Origin: Oscillospiraceae bacterium
GTDB taxonomy: Bacteria > Bacillota > Clostridia > Oscillospirales > Oscillospiraceae
Length of the DNA stretch: 64,000 bases
Assembly (NCBI GenBank): GCA_031261325.1
Contig: JAISKH010000063.1
Coordinates: 1 to 64,000, forward strand
Direction: 5' to 3'
The position numbers were made by a program, and so were the translations under genes. Positions 1 through 8,673 of this stretch are shown in pieces. Position 1 is the first letter of the stretch. Each line of letters starts with the position of its first letter. The notes under the pieces were generated by a model. It was not told the DNA's origin, ran no database searches, and worked only from the letters and a program-made list of their open reading frames with translations.

Positions 1-146
1 AATCTTTGTGTCGGTTATCCCTCCTTTCTTTAGGGTTAGGTTTCGGAACGTCCTTTCCTCGCTCCGATTATTTGTCCCTCTATATATACGGAGAAAAACA
101 GGGTGCTTTTCGGAACTCGAAAACTCAAGGGAACTAATCTTTGGAG

Positions 147-192
147 TGTTGCACAATAAATAGCCTGTTTGGAAGTTTGTTATTGTGCAACA
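147..192. repeat. 13-bp perfect inverted repeat beside tnpV
   Basis: Arms at 147-159 (TGTTGCACAATAA) and 180-192 are exact reverse complements separated by 20 nt. The repeat ends 8 nt beyond the stop codon of the TnpV-like gene. It could be the transcript end of that gene or the end of a mobile element. No clear T-run follows on either strand, so a simple terminator is not certain. Positions 1-146 show no supportable gene. Confidence 0.6.
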
Positions 193-199
193 TTACCCG

Positions 200-490
200 C
201 TAAACGTAGACCAACTCCGCAAGTATGATTTCGTGAGCGATTTCGCGGTCGTTGATTTCGTCAAGCCGTGTTTGCGCCGCGATGTCGATTTCACGACAAA
301 GTGGATACAGCCGTTCCGACAGCAACAGCGCGGAATAGAGCGCGGATTTTTCTTTCCGCAGGTACTCCTTGTGCATACGCCCATACTTGCCGAGGGGCGG
401 TGCGTCGGGCGCCAGACCGTCTGGTGCGAGGTCTGACAGCCTTACAGCTGGGAGCAGATAATCGCCAACTTCGATGTAATCAATATTCAT
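200..490 (-). CDS. TnpV-like transposon-encoded protein, internally shortened
   Basis: A 96-residue protein resembling TnpV, the small protein carried by Tn4451-type clostridial mobilizable elements. Visible family features are an N-terminal MNIDYIEVGDYLLP, a central PLGKYGRMHKEYLRKEK, and a C-terminal EIILAELVY. TnpV proteins are usually about 120 residues; here the stretch between RLDEI and NDREIAHEII looks shorter by roughly 25 residues, so an in-frame deletion is likely. The ATG is preceded by AAGGAG. No transposase or recombinase lies in the window, so this is probably a remnant or the edge of an element lying to the left. TnpV has no firmly established function. Confidence 0.7.
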   Translation of the reverse strand: MNIDYIEVGDYLLPAVRLSDLAPDGLAPDAPPLGKYGRMHKEYLRKEKSALYSALLLSERLYPLCREIDIAAQTRLDEINDREIAHEIILAELVYV

Positions 491-552
491 TGTAGCAAAC
501 TCCTTTCTTGTCTGTATTTTTGGTGAATGTCCGTGGTCTGTGCCGCAAATGC

Positions 553-604
553 TAAGACCGCTATGGTTTTAATTGAGTGGTAACCACTCTCCATAGCAGT
601 CTAA
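553..604. repeat. Nested inverted repeat upstream of tnpV-like gene
   Basis: An outer stem pairs 553-566 with 591-604 (GACCGCTATGG against CCATAGCAGTC, one mismatch that would be G-U in RNA). Inside it sits a perfect palindrome at 575-589, GAGTGG-TAA-CCACTC. The two-tier structure lies between the divergent ends of the TnpV-like gene (upstream side) and guaB (downstream side). It may be a terminator for guaB, an operator, or an element end. Confidence 0.55.
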
Positions 605-649
605 CACTTTCGGCGGCACCTCAATACGTGTTGTGTTGCTACGCGTAAT

Positions 650-2152
650 TTAATTGTTAATCGGGCTGTCCTTTAGCACGACGTCGTGCGCGCCGCCCTC
701 TACGATTGAGGTGGAGGACACGGGCGTAATCTTCGCCTTATCCTGAAGCTCGGGAATTGATATTGCGCCGCAGTTGCACATCGTTGAGCGCACCTTGCTG
801 AGCGTGAGCGTGACGTTATCTTTCAGGCTCCCCGCGTAGGGCACGTAGCTGTCAACGCCCTCCTCAAACGAGAGCTTGCCCGCGCCGCCCATGTCGTACC
901 GCTGCCAGTTGCGCGCGCGCGCCGAACCCTCGCCCCAGTACTCTTTCATGTAGCTCCCGCTGACGGAAACCTTGTTCGTCGGCGATTCGTCGAACCGCGC
1001 GAAGTAACGCCCCAGCATGAGGAAGTCCGCGCCCATCGCGAGAGCAAGCGTGAAGTGATAGTCGTGGACAATGCCGCCGTCGGAGCAAATCGGTATGTAA
1101 ACGCCCGTTTCTTTATAGTAATTGTCGCGCTCGTGCGCAACGTCTATTACAGCCGTTGCCTGACCGCGACCTATGCCCTTTTGCTCGCGCGTTATGCAGA
1201 TTGAGCCGCCGCCGATGCCGACCTTTATGAAGTCCGCGCCGCACTCGGCAAGGTAGCGGAAGCCTTCGCCGTCAACGACGTTGCCCGCGCCGATTTTAAC
1301 GCGGTCGCCATAGTTCTCGCGCGCCCATTGCAGCGTGAATTTCTGCCACTCGGTGTAACCCTCGGACGAGTCTATGCAGAGAATGTCCGCGCCGGCTTCG
1401 AGCAGCGCGGGAATACGCTCCTTATAATCACGCGTGTTGATGCCCGCGCCGACGACGTATTTTTTCTCGCTGTCGAGCAATTCTAGCGGGTTTTCCTTGT
1501 GCGAGTCGTAGTCCTTGCGGAACACCATGTAGACGAGGTTTCCCTTGCCGTCGATAATCGGCAGGGCGTTCAGCTTGTTGTCCCAGATGATGTCGTTCGC
1601 TTCACTAAGCGTCGTGTTGGACGGCGCGGTTACGAGCTTGTCAATCGGCGTCATGAAGTTCGACACAGGCTCGTCGCCGTTCAGGCGCGACACGCGGTAG
1701 TCGCGGCTTGTCACCAGTCCGAGCAGCTTGCCGTAGCTTGTTCCGTCCTCCGTAACGGCGACGGTGGAGTGCCCCGTGCGGCTCTTGAGCTCGAGAATGT
1801 CGCGCAGCGTCGCGTCCGGGCGCAGGTTCGAGTCCGAGGTTACGAACCCGGCCTTGTAGGACTTAACGCGCGAAACCATTGCCGCTTGCGACTCAATGGA
1901 TTGCGACCCGTAAATAAACGACACGCCCCCCTCTTTTGCGAGCGCGACGGCCATTTTGTCGTCTGAAACCGCTTGCATTATGGCGGACGTGAGCGGGATA
2001 TTCATGTGCAGGGCGGGCGCTTCCCCGCGGCGGAACTTGACGAGCGGGCAGGCGAGACTTACGTTGTCTGGCGTGCACTCCGCGCTTGAGTAACCGGGGA
2101 CAAGAAGATACTCTGAAAAGGTACGCGACGGCTCCGGATAAATATATGCCAT
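650..2152 (-). CDS. guaB: Inosine-5'-monophosphate dehydrogenase
   Basis: Oxidises IMP to XMP with NAD+, the committed step of GMP synthesis in the cytoplasm. The 500-residue protein has the IMPDH barrel split by a pair of CBS domains at about residues 100-215. The active-site loop [17 protein letters not shown] carries catalytic Cys319, and the phosphate/flap regions SDGGI and [11 protein letters not shown] are visible. The ATG follows GAGAGGGG. A consensus promoter lies upstream and the gene appears monocistronic. Its length is slightly above the usual 485-490 residues. The divergent neighbour is an RNA methyltransferase with no obvious functional link. Confidence 0.95.
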   Translation of the reverse strand: MAYIYPEPSRTFSEYLLVPGYSSAECTPDNVSLACPLVKFRRGEAPALHMNIPLTSAIMQAVSDDKMAVALAKEGGVSFIYGSQSIESQAAMVSRVKSYKAGFVTSDSNLRPDATLRDILELKSRTGHSTVAVTEDGTSYGKLLGLVTSRDYRVSRLNGDEPVSNFMTPIDKLVTAPSNTTLSEANDIIWDNKLNALPIIDGKGNLVYMVFRKDYDSHKENPLELLDSEKKYVVGAGINTRDYKERIPALLEAGADILCIDSSEGYTEWQKFTLQWARENYGDRVKIGAGNVVDGEGFRYLAECGADFIKVGIGGGSICITREQKGIGRGQATAVIDVAHERDNYYKETGVYIPICSDGGIVHDYHFTLALAMGADFLMLGRYFARFDESPTNKVSVSGSYMKEYWGEGSARARNWQRYDMGGAGKLSFEEGVDSYVPYAGSLKDNVTLTLSKVRSTMCNCGAISIPELQDKAKITPVSSTSIVEGGAHDVVLKDSPINN

Positions 2153-2184
2153 AAAATACTACCCCTCTCGTAAATATTCCGTTA

Positions 2185-2213
2185 AGAATACCACACTTGC
2201 GCCCGCGTGTCAA
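2185..2213 (-). promoter_or_regulatory. Sigma-A-type promoter of guaB
   Basis: On the minus strand, TTGACA (2208-2213), a 17-nt spacer, then TATTCT (2185-2190). It ends about 32 nt upstream of the guaB ATG. Confidence 0.75.
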
Positions 2214-2254
2214 CACCGATTACGACAATTACCGAAAGGATTGGTCACAACTTT

Positions 2255-3610
2255 ATGGCGGAACTCACAAAAAACGCGATAATTTCACTCTGTACGGAGG
2301 GTTATTCGTCCTCCGGCGACGCGGTTGCGCGGTTTGAGGGGCAGACTGTGTTTGTCAAGGGCGCGCTCGCGGGTGAAAACGTCGCGGCGCGAATATTAAA
2401 AGTTACGAAAAACGTTGCGTTTGCAAAGGTTGAGAGCGTGATTGACGCTTCGCCGCACCGCGTTGTGCCGAGTTGCCCGCTGTTCGGGCGGTGCGGCGGG
2501 TGCGACTTTTTGCACATGGATTACGCAGAGGAATTGACCGCAAAGCGGCAGCGGGTTGAGGACGCGTTGCGACGAATCGGCGGGCTTGACGTCGCGGTGC
2601 CGCCCGTGGTCGGCGCGGAGCGCATTGCGCGGTATCGCAACAAGGCGATTTATGCCGTCGGCGGCACTCGCGGCGAACCTGTGACGGGCTTTTATCGCGA
2701 GCGTAGTCACGACATTTTGCCTGTTGACGCGTGCGCGATTCAGGCGGATTACTCCGAGCGCGCGGCGCGTGCTGTGCGGTTGTGGATTGAGCGGCGCGGG
2801 GTTGAGCCTTACGACGAGATGACGGGTAAAGGCTTGGTGCGTCGCGTTTATAACCGATTCGGTTTTGGCGCGGGGCAAGGAATGACCGTGCTCGTGACGG
2901 GTGCGGGCAAGCTGCCCGACGTGCCGTTCCTGCTTGACGCGCTGCGGGAGGCTTGCCCCGAGACTGTGAGTGTTGTGCGCAACGTCAACACGACGCGCGG
3001 CAACACGGTGCTCGCGGGGAAATTTGTAACGCTTTACGGTGAGGACGCGATTGAGGACGAGCTGTGCGGGCTGAAATTTCGGCTGTCGCCGCGCTCGTTT
3101 TATCAGGTGAACCGCGACCAAGCGGAGCGGCTTTACGCGCGTGTCATCGCGCTCGCGGGGCTTACGGCGCAGGACTTTGCGCTGGATTTGTATTGCGGCG
3201 TGGGCACTATCACGCTCGCTCTAGCGCAATCAGCGGGGCGCGTTATCGGCGCGGAGGTCGTGCCCGAGGCGGTTGAAAACGCGCGGGAGAACGCGAAGCT
3301 GAACGGTATCGCGAACGCGGAGTTTATCCTCGCGGACGCGGCGGAGGTTGCGGCGAAACTCGCGAAGTCGGGCGAACGCCCTGCCGTCGTCGTCGTTGAC
3401 CCGCCACGCAAGGGGCTTGCGCCGGAAGTGACCGAGTCGGTTATTTCTATTGCACCCGAGCGTATTGTTTACGTCTCATGCGACCCCGCGACGCTCGCGC
3501 GTGACCTGAAGCTGTTCGCGGAGGGCGGTTATCGCACCGTCAGCGCGGAGCCGTTCGACATGTTCCCGCGTTGCGCGCACATTGAGACTGTCGCGCTGCT
3601 CGTTCGCTAA
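2255..3610 (+). CDS. RNA (uracil-C5)-methyltransferase, RumA/TrmA family
   Basis: SAM-dependent m5U methyltransferase acting on 23S rRNA or tRNA. From the ATG at 2255 it is 451 residues: N-terminal TRAM-like region, a four-Cys iron-sulfur ligand set (Cys74, Cys80, Cys83, Cys160), a SAM fold with DLYCGVGTITL and VVDPPRKGL, the catalytic Cys409 in YVSCDPATL, and the C-terminal HIETV base. The frame is open back to a GTG at 2207, but that has no ribosome site and lies in the guaB promoter; GAAAGGA 14 nt before the ATG supports 2255. RlmC, RlmD, RlmCD and TrmA cannot be separated by eye. Confidence 0.9.
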   Translation: MAELTKNAIISLCTEGYSSSGDAVARFEGQTVFVKGALAGENVAARILKVTKNVAFAKVESVIDASPHRVVPSCPLFGRCGGCDFLHMDYAEELTAKRQRVEDALRRIGGLDVAVPPVVGAERIARYRNKAIYAVGGTRGEPVTGFYRERSHDILPVDACAIQADYSERAARAVRLWIERRGVEPYDEMTGKGLVRRVYNRFGFGAGQGMTVLVTGAGKLPDVPFLLDALREACPETVSVVRNVNTTRGNTVLAGKFVTLYGEDAIEDELCGLKFRLSPRSFYQVNRDQAERLYARVIALAGLTAQDFALDLYCGVGTITLALAQSAGRVIGAEVVPEAVENARENAKLNGIANAEFILADAAEVAAKLAKSGERPAVVVVDPPRKGLAPEVTESVISIAPERIVYVSCDPATLARDLKLFAEGGYRTVSAEPFDMFPRCAHIETVALLVR

Positions 3611-3620
3611 CCGATTCGGT
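3610..3620. repeat. 11-bp palindromic repeat ACCGATTCGGT (intergenic copy)
   Basis: An odd palindrome with a central T. It begins on the last base of the preceding stop codon. Exact copies also occur at 2853-2863, 19503-19513, 22872-22882 and 27223-27233; one-mismatch copies occur at 5309-5319, 27578-27588 and near 52370. Confidence 0.6.
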
Positions 3621-3657
3621 TAATTGTGTTGTCATATTTAGATTTGGAGGTATAGCA

Positions 3658-5286
3658 TTGAAAAAGTCGGTTGTCCTTTTACTGCTTATCGCGACGCTCG
3701 CGAGTTGCACTACGCGAGTTCCGACGCCGTCCGACGCGCCCGTCACGGCGCCGCCCACAGTTTCGGCTTCGCCTGAAGTCGCGCCGTCGCCGACGCTCGA
3801 ACCGTTCACGCTCGGCGAGAAATTCACGCGCCGCTACGATGAGCCTGTGTTTGAGTTGATTCCGAGCGACGATTACGGCGAGCTTTACCCGTATGTCGGC
3901 AAGCTCGGCAGTTCGCATTGGAACGTGCGGCTGTACGGGCTTTGCACCGCCGAGGGCGAGATTGTCTGCGACCCCGTGTTCGGCAATTTTGAGCGGCTCG
4001 AATACGAGGGCGACGTGATTTATCTGTTGCGCGTGCCCGACGGTTCCACAGTCGTCGCGGCGGTTGACGGCAGCTTTGCGCTGACGTTTGGCAAAGCGAA
4101 CGACGTGGGCGAGGGGCGCGTCGCGGTGTTCGACGGCGAGCGGTGGGGTGCGCTGGACTATCGCGGGAACCTTGCGCTGCCGCTGATTTACGAGAATCGT
4201 ATGTGGTTTTCGGAGGGGCTGGCTTCCGTGACGGAGGATTTCGCGGCGGGCTACCGCTATGTGGACGGGCGGAACAACACGGTGATTGCCGACATGCCGC
4301 CGTTCCCTAAGGCGATGATTGAGCCGATTTTCATGAATTACGATTTCTATTACGAGTACTATGAGAATAAAACGATTGATTATGAAACGTTTTTGGCGCG
4401 GGTTCGGGAGACTGTTATGAGCGAGTTCGCGTTTAGCGACGGCATGTCGCCCTACATCGACGGCGACAAGCTCGGGTACATCGACCGCACGGGCGCGATT
4501 GCGATACCCGCGCGCTTCGACGTTGCGAACAACTTTTACGAGCGATTTCAGGACGGCACGGCTATCCTGCGAACGAAAGAGGGCAACACGCTGATTGACA
4601 AGACGGGCGCTGAGTTAATTCCGCCCGAAAACAGTTACATTTACCAGACATATGAGCTGATTACGGTTATTTCGGACGACAACAGCCGCGTGCGGTTCTA
4701 CGACAATGCGGGTAATCTCGTGCGCGACTTTCCGAACCTCGGTTACGACCAGCATGTTAGTTACGTCGGCGACGGGTGGTTTGAAATTTATACGCCGACA
4801 GAGGATTACTACAGCAGCGAGATTCAGATGGATAAGGACGGCGTGATTCACGACTTTGCCGACAGCGACGGGCGTAAGCCGCGCTATGTTACAATGTTCC
4901 ACGATTATAACCGCATTGTACTTGAATATGTAAACAGCGATTATAACACCACGGCGGTGCTCGCCGACTTTGACGGCAATGTGTATTACACGGCGTATGA
5001 TAATTACATCTACGTTCAGGGAATACAGGACGACGCGCCGTATTTCACTATTTTCACCTACACCGACATTACCGATTACAACTCCGCCGTCACCCAGTAT
5101 TTCGACTTCGACGGCAACGAAATCCCGAATCCCGAGGAAATTCCCGGCATTGACCGCTCCAAATTTACGGAGCTGTACCCCATCGGCGACTTGTATCAAG
5201 CGCGGACGCGGCGGCATATAGGACTTATAAATGCCGAGGGCGAGTGGGCAATCAAAATCTCGACGCTCGCGGCATATCCCGATTAG
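3658..5286 (+). CDS. WG-repeat lipoprotein
   Basis: A 542-residue exported lipoprotein. It has a lipobox LASC with Cys17 after a hydrophobic signal, then a Thr/Pro-rich linker to about residue 50. The rest is built of WG/KWG-type beta repeats, visible as YGLCTAEGEIVCDPVF, WGALDYRGNLALPLIYE, LGYIDRTGAIAIPARFD and NTLIDKTGAELIPP, and a last copy IGLINAEGEWAIKIS. The start is TTG: GGAGG at 3646-3650 sits 7 nt before it and no ATG fits. WG repeats usually mediate binding; no catalytic motif is seen. It follows the methyltransferase gene by 47 nt and ends at a strong terminator. Confidence 0.8.
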   Translation: MKKSVVLLLLIATLASCTTRVPTPSDAPVTAPPTVSASPEVAPSPTLEPFTLGEKFTRRYDEPVFELIPSDDYGELYPYVGKLGSSHWNVRLYGLCTAEGEIVCDPVFGNFERLEYEGDVIYLLRVPDGSTVVAAVDGSFALTFGKANDVGEGRVAVFDGERWGALDYRGNLALPLIYENRMWFSEGLASVTEDFAAGYRYVDGRNNTVIADMPPFPKAMIEPIFMNYDFYYEYYENKTIDYETFLARVRETVMSEFAFSDGMSPYIDGDKLGYIDRTGAIAIPARFDVANNFYERFQDGTAILRTKEGNTLIDKTGAELIPPENSYIYQTYELITVISDDNSRVRFYDNAGNLVRDFPNLGYDQHVSYVGDGWFEIYTPTEDYYSSEIQMDKDGVIHDFADSDGRKPRYVTMFHDYNRIVLEYVNSDYNTTAVLADFDGNVYYTAYDNYIYVQGIQDDAPYFTIFTYTDITDYNSAVTQYFDFDGNEIPNPEEIPGIDRSKFTELYPIGDLYQARTRRHIGLINAEGEWAIKISTLAAYPD

Positions 5287-5334
5287 TGCTTGGTGGAACG
5301 CGCTTTTGACCGTTTCGGTTTTTGAGTGAATGCA

Positions 5335-5365
5335 AGGAACCCCGACTTTCGTCGGGGTTCCTTTT
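5335..5365 (+). terminator. Rho-independent terminator
   Basis: Perfect 12-bp stem (5335-5346 with 5351-5362), loop TTTC, then TTTT. It ends the WG lipoprotein transcript and separates it from the convergent acs operon. Confidence 0.9.
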
Positions 5366-5375
5366 GTTACGGAGG

Positions 5376-6161
5376 TTATATTTCGAGGTAGGAATCCGCG
5401 TACAGCGTGTTGTTCTTGATAACGTCGGCGGAGCGGATTGTCTCCATGAGACGCAGGTCGCTCGGGTTCGCGATTGCGGAGGTCAGTCCGCAGAACATCG
5501 CCATTGCAACCATCGTGCTGTCGATAATCGGGCGGATATTCTTGGGCATCATGTTGGAGCAGTTGGACAGACCGCCCGAGGAGTTCAGCCCCATGTCCGC
5601 GAGGTCCTTGATGAACGACAGGACTTCCATTTGCTTGTCCTGCATACCCTTGATGACGAGGAACAGCGGGTCGAACCACAAATCTTCGGGCTCCATGCCG
5701 AGTCCCATGCCGCGCTCGAGCATCTCCTGGCAGTAACCCATGCGCTCGTCGTTGTCGGACGAAATGCCCGCCTTGGAGCACAGCGCGAGGACAATCGCGT
5801 CGTTCGCGGCGGCGAGGTCGATGTTCTCGATGCGGTCGCCCGCGTCGGCGGAGTTGACAATCGGCTTGCCCTTGCTACGGTTGTAGACGGAGATGCCGGC
5901 TTCGATTGCCTTTTTGTTCGCGGTGTCAAGGCAGAGCGGAATGTTGTCGAACTCGCTCTGAATCGTCTGCACCGCCCACTTCATCAGGTCCTCCCCGCCC
6001 TTTTCGGCGGGTCCTATGTTAACGTCGAGGTATGTTGCGCCCGCGTCAATCTGCTCCTTGGCGCGCTTGAGAATCGGCGCGGGGTCGCGGGTGTCCATTG
6101 CCTGCTTTATGACCGGGGAAATACAGTGGATTCGTTCGCCGATGACGATAAATTTACCCAT
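5376..6161 (-). CDS. acsE: Methyltetrahydrofolate:corrinoid/iron-sulfur protein methyltransferase
   Basis: Transfers the methyl group of 5-methyltetrahydrofolate to the cobalt of the corrinoid iron-sulfur protein, linking the methyl and carbonyl branches of the Wood-Ljungdahl pathway. The 261-residue protein is a pterin-binding TIM barrel of normal family length. Visible motifs include VIGERIH at the N-terminus, YLDVNIGPAE, PLCLDTAN, IVNSADAGD and the late GLSNCSNMMPK, all typical of AcsE. The ATG is preceded by AGGAGG. It is the last gene of the operon, separated from acsC by a 154-nt spacer that can fold. Confidence 0.95.
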   Translation of the reverse strand: MGKFIVIGERIHCISPVIKQAMDTRDPAPILKRAKEQIDAGATYLDVNIGPAEKGGEDLMKWAVQTIQSEFDNIPLCLDTANKKAIEAGISVYNRSKGKPIVNSADAGDRIENIDLAAANDAIVLALCSKAGISSDNDERMGYCQEMLERGMGLGMEPEDLWFDPLFLVIKGMQDKQMEVLSFIKDLADMGLNSSGGLSNCSNMMPKNIRPIIDSTMVAMAMFCGLTSAIANPSDLRLMETIRSADVIKNNTLYADSYLEI

Positions 6162-6215
6162 TCTTTAATACTCCTCCTATTCTGGTCCGCTAGTCTTTTT
6201 CCGCTGTACTTCGAT

Positions 6216-6255
6216 GCGCGACCTTGCCGTACCCTCGTACTGTCTGCGGTCGCGC
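6216..6255 (-). other. Intercistronic stem-loop between acsC and acsE
   Basis: GCGCGACC (6216-6223) pairs with GGTCGCGC (6248-6255); an inner CGTAC element can extend it. There is no T-run, so it is more likely a processing or stabilising hairpin than a terminator. Confidence 0.45.
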
Positions 6256-6315
6256 GTCTCGTCCGGCGAAAAAAGCCATTGCGGTGCTATGTCTCTGCAG
6301 CTTTCGCCGATTATC

Positions 6316-7647
6316 TTACGCTTTAACGAACTCTTTGAAGAACTTGACTAACTCAACAGCTTCGTTCGGGGCGACGACGACTGTCCAACCGGGGAGCTTT
6401 TCCTCAATCTCGCCCTTTAGCACCGCGACCTTGCCGGGAATAACGAGCGTGCGGGACTTGATTTTGCTCTCAATCTCCTGCTCCTTGAAGAACTTCGCGA
6501 TGGAGTTGGCGGAGAGCTTGCCCGCCGCCCACGCGGTGAGGACGGAGTAACCGCCCGCGTCCGAAATGAGCAGGTTCAGCGGCACGCCGCTGCGCTCCAG
6601 CTCGCCCGAGACGACGAAGTATGTCAGCGCGAAGTCAACCGTTGTAACGCAGACGGAGTTTTCGTCCGCGCCGTTGAGCGTGTAGATGCCCGGCTCGACC
6701 TTCATCGGCTTCTGCGGGTCGGTGTAGATGTTCTGGCGCAGACCGTACAGCGGCAACGCCTGCGCGTAGCTCACGCCGTCCATGACGATGATTGAGCCGT
6801 ACTTGAGCGTGAACAATGCCGCGAGCGCGGTTTGCAGGTGCGCGTCGCCGTGCGCAACCTTGTGGAGATTGACGAGCGACGGATAACCGAACGTGCGGTC
6901 GTTGTCCTTTAGCGCGGCGCGGCGAATCTGCACGGCGTTGGCGAACGTTTCCTTGACGGTTTCGCCCGCAACGTCGAGAATCAGGTTCTTGTTGCCGAGC
7001 TTTTCGAGCGCGGTAACTGTGTCGTACAGCTCGTCAAGGCTCGCGCCCGACACGCCGAGAACCGCCTTTGCGTCTGTCGCGAGTTTGGAAAACGCCGCAT
7101 AGTTGGAAGCGTTCGCGCCGCTTAGGATTACGCGGTCGCCCGCGACGGCGAGAGCGGCTTTTGCCGCTTCCTCGTCCGTGACTTCGAGGATTATGCCGCG
7201 ACCTTCGGCGGCGGCTTTCTGAACGGTTTCGGCGAACTTTGCCGCGTCGCCGCGATACATCACGTACAGGAACTCGACGTACATGCGCTCGCCCAAGCGG
7301 TCATAGTCAACCTTGAGAATCTCGGGCAGCTTCTCGTCAATGCCGTTTTCGCACACCGCGACGGCGTACAGGTTCTTTGAAACGAACGTCTTGTCGTGGC
7401 GGAACAGCACGGTTTCGCCGCCGAGCGTGAACTTATCGTCGCCGCTGCCGACTTCGATTTTCTTCATCGGGGGCGCCGTCGCGTCGCCGAGCTGCGCCTT
7501 AACGTCGTCGGACATGTGCGGGCACTTGTCCAGCGCGACCGCGCCCTGCGCGACTTTCATGGCGAACGCCATGCACGTCGGGTTACCGCAATCCTTGCAG
7601 TTTGTTTTGGGTGTCAGCTTAAAAATATCAAGACCTTTGAGTGCCAT
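6316..7647 (-). CDS. acsC: Corrinoid/iron-sulfur protein, large subunit
   Basis: Gamma subunit of the corrinoid iron-sulfur protein, which carries the methyl group from AcsE to acetyl-CoA synthase. In 443 residues it has the N-terminal 4Fe-4S motif at Cys17, Cys20, Cys25 and Cys42 (NCKDCGNPTC, then CPHM), a TIM barrel, and a C-terminal cobamide-binding region with SDAGGYSVLTAWAAGKL. AGGAGG precedes the ATG. It lies 13 nt after acsD, so the two subunits are probably translated together. Confidence 0.95.
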   Translation of the reverse strand: MALKGLDIFKLTPKTNCKDCGNPTCMAFAMKVAQGAVALDKCPHMSDDVKAQLGDATAPPMKKIEVGSGDDKFTLGGETVLFRHDKTFVSKNLYAVAVCENGIDEKLPEILKVDYDRLGERMYVEFLYVMYRGDAAKFAETVQKAAAEGRGIILEVTDEEAAKAALAVAGDRVILSGANASNYAAFSKLATDAKAVLGVSGASLDELYDTVTALEKLGNKNLILDVAGETVKETFANAVQIRRAALKDNDRTFGYPSLVNLHKVAHGDAHLQTALAALFTLKYGSIIVMDGVSYAQALPLYGLRQNIYTDPQKPMKVEPGIYTLNGADENSVCVTTVDFALTYFVVSGELERSGVPLNLLISDAGGYSVLTAWAAGKLSANSIAKFFKEQEIESKIKSRTLVIPGKVAVLKGEIEEKLPGWTVVVAPNEAVELVKFFKEFVKA

Positions 7648-7660
7648 CTTCCTCTACCTC

Positions 7661-8602
7661 CTATATCAATGCCGCGATGAGCTTTGAAACCGTCGCAACG
7701 GACTCCGGGTGCCGCAAAATGACGGCGTTGGAGCCGGCGGCGAGGCACGCGGCGGCGGTGGCGATTTCCATGTTAATCCCGCGCTCTTCGGAGCTGCCCC
7801 ACTCGGGGAAGTCCTCTTCGGAGACGATGGATTCCTTGACAGTCCACGTTTCGGAGGCGACGGGGGTGACAATCGGCATTTGCAGCATGTTGTCGTTCTG
7901 CGCAAGCGCGGCGGACTTCACGCGGTCAATCGTCGTCGCGACGTACTCAAAGCCGTAACCGGCGGCGGCGGAACCTAGGTTCATCGCCACGCTGTCGGTC
8001 TTGACGCCCATCTGCGAGATGAGCACGTTGAGCTGCTTTGCGAGGTTGATGTCAACCGCGCTCTCCGCGCCGATTTTCTGCGAGTACGCGAGTCCGGCGG
8101 CGGCGGCGATGCTCTTATAGTTCTCCTCACGCGCGGAGAGGAACAGGACGTTCTTGCCCTGCAACGCTTCGGCGAGCTTTTCGAACAGCTTTGCGTCCTT
8201 TTCGACGTTGCGCGAGCCTTCGATTACAATCGGGATATTGACGACGGCGGCAATGTCGGACACGAGCTTTGCGCATTCGTCCACGGGGCGGTCGCCGTTA
8301 TCGGGGTGCGCGCCCTCCATGCTGATTGCGAGAAAGTCAACGCCGGGAGCGGCGGCAGCCTTTTTCGCGATTTCGGGCAGCGTCTCCGCGCCCGCGTAGA
8401 ATTCCGCGATGCCGGGGATATTCGCGGCGTAACCGTTGTCGCTGATTTCGATGCCGATTTTCGGCGCGTTGTCTATCGCCGCGTCAAAGCTGTAGAACGG
8501 GAGCACGTTTTCGCCCCCAAGCGTAATTGCGTCGGCGCCCTCGCCGATGGTGAGCGGGTTAATCTTCGCCGTGAATTTCTGCGGGACTTGTTTGAAAGCC
8601 AT
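7661..8602 (-). CDS. acsD: Corrinoid/iron-sulfur protein, small subunit
   Basis: Delta subunit of the corrinoid iron-sulfur protein, a 313-residue TIM barrel that pairs with AcsC. Recognisable segments are the N-terminal FKQVPQKFTAKINPL, LGGENVLPFYSFD, FLAISMEGAHPD, MNLGSAAAGYGFEY and the C-terminal ERGINMEIATAAACLAAGS. AGGAGG precedes the ATG. It sits between acsB and acsC in the usual order. A 12-bp perfect hairpin lies in the 71-nt gap after acsB. Confidence 0.95.
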   Translation of the reverse strand: MAFKQVPQKFTAKINPLTIGEGADAITLGGENVLPFYSFDAAIDNAPKIGIEISDNGYAANIPGIAEFYAGAETLPEIAKKAAAAPGVDFLAISMEGAHPDNGDRPVDECAKLVSDIAAVVNIPIVIEGSRNVEKDAKLFEKLAEALQGKNVLFLSAREENYKSIAAAAGLAYSQKIGAESAVDINLAKQLNVLISQMGVKTDSVAMNLGSAAAGYGFEYVATTIDRVKSAALAQNDNMLQMPIVTPVASETWTVKESIVSEEDFPEWGSSEERGINMEIATAAACLAAGSNAVILRHPESVATVSKLIAALI

Positions 8603-8633
8603 ATCTTCTTCCTCCTAATTTTGTCATAGCGCG

Positions 8634-8661
8634 ACAGTTAGCCGCTCTTGCGGCTAACTGT
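8634..8661 (-). other. Intercistronic stem-loop between acsB and acsD
   Basis: Perfect 12-bp stem (8634-8645 with 8650-8661) and a 4-nt loop. No U-tract follows on the minus strand. It could set 3' stability of the acsB segment or act as a weak terminator. Confidence 0.55.
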
Positions 8662-8673
8662 GTAAGATATTTA

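Noticed and set aside
1-40. AGGAGG on the minus strand as ribosome site of a gene to the left
   Set aside because: The 19 nt between it and the window edge contain no start codon, so the spacing would be too long.
4615-5781. 388-codon minus-strand frame overlapping the WG lipoprotein and acsE
   Set aside because: It runs through the terminator hairpin and two real genes, with no family signature.
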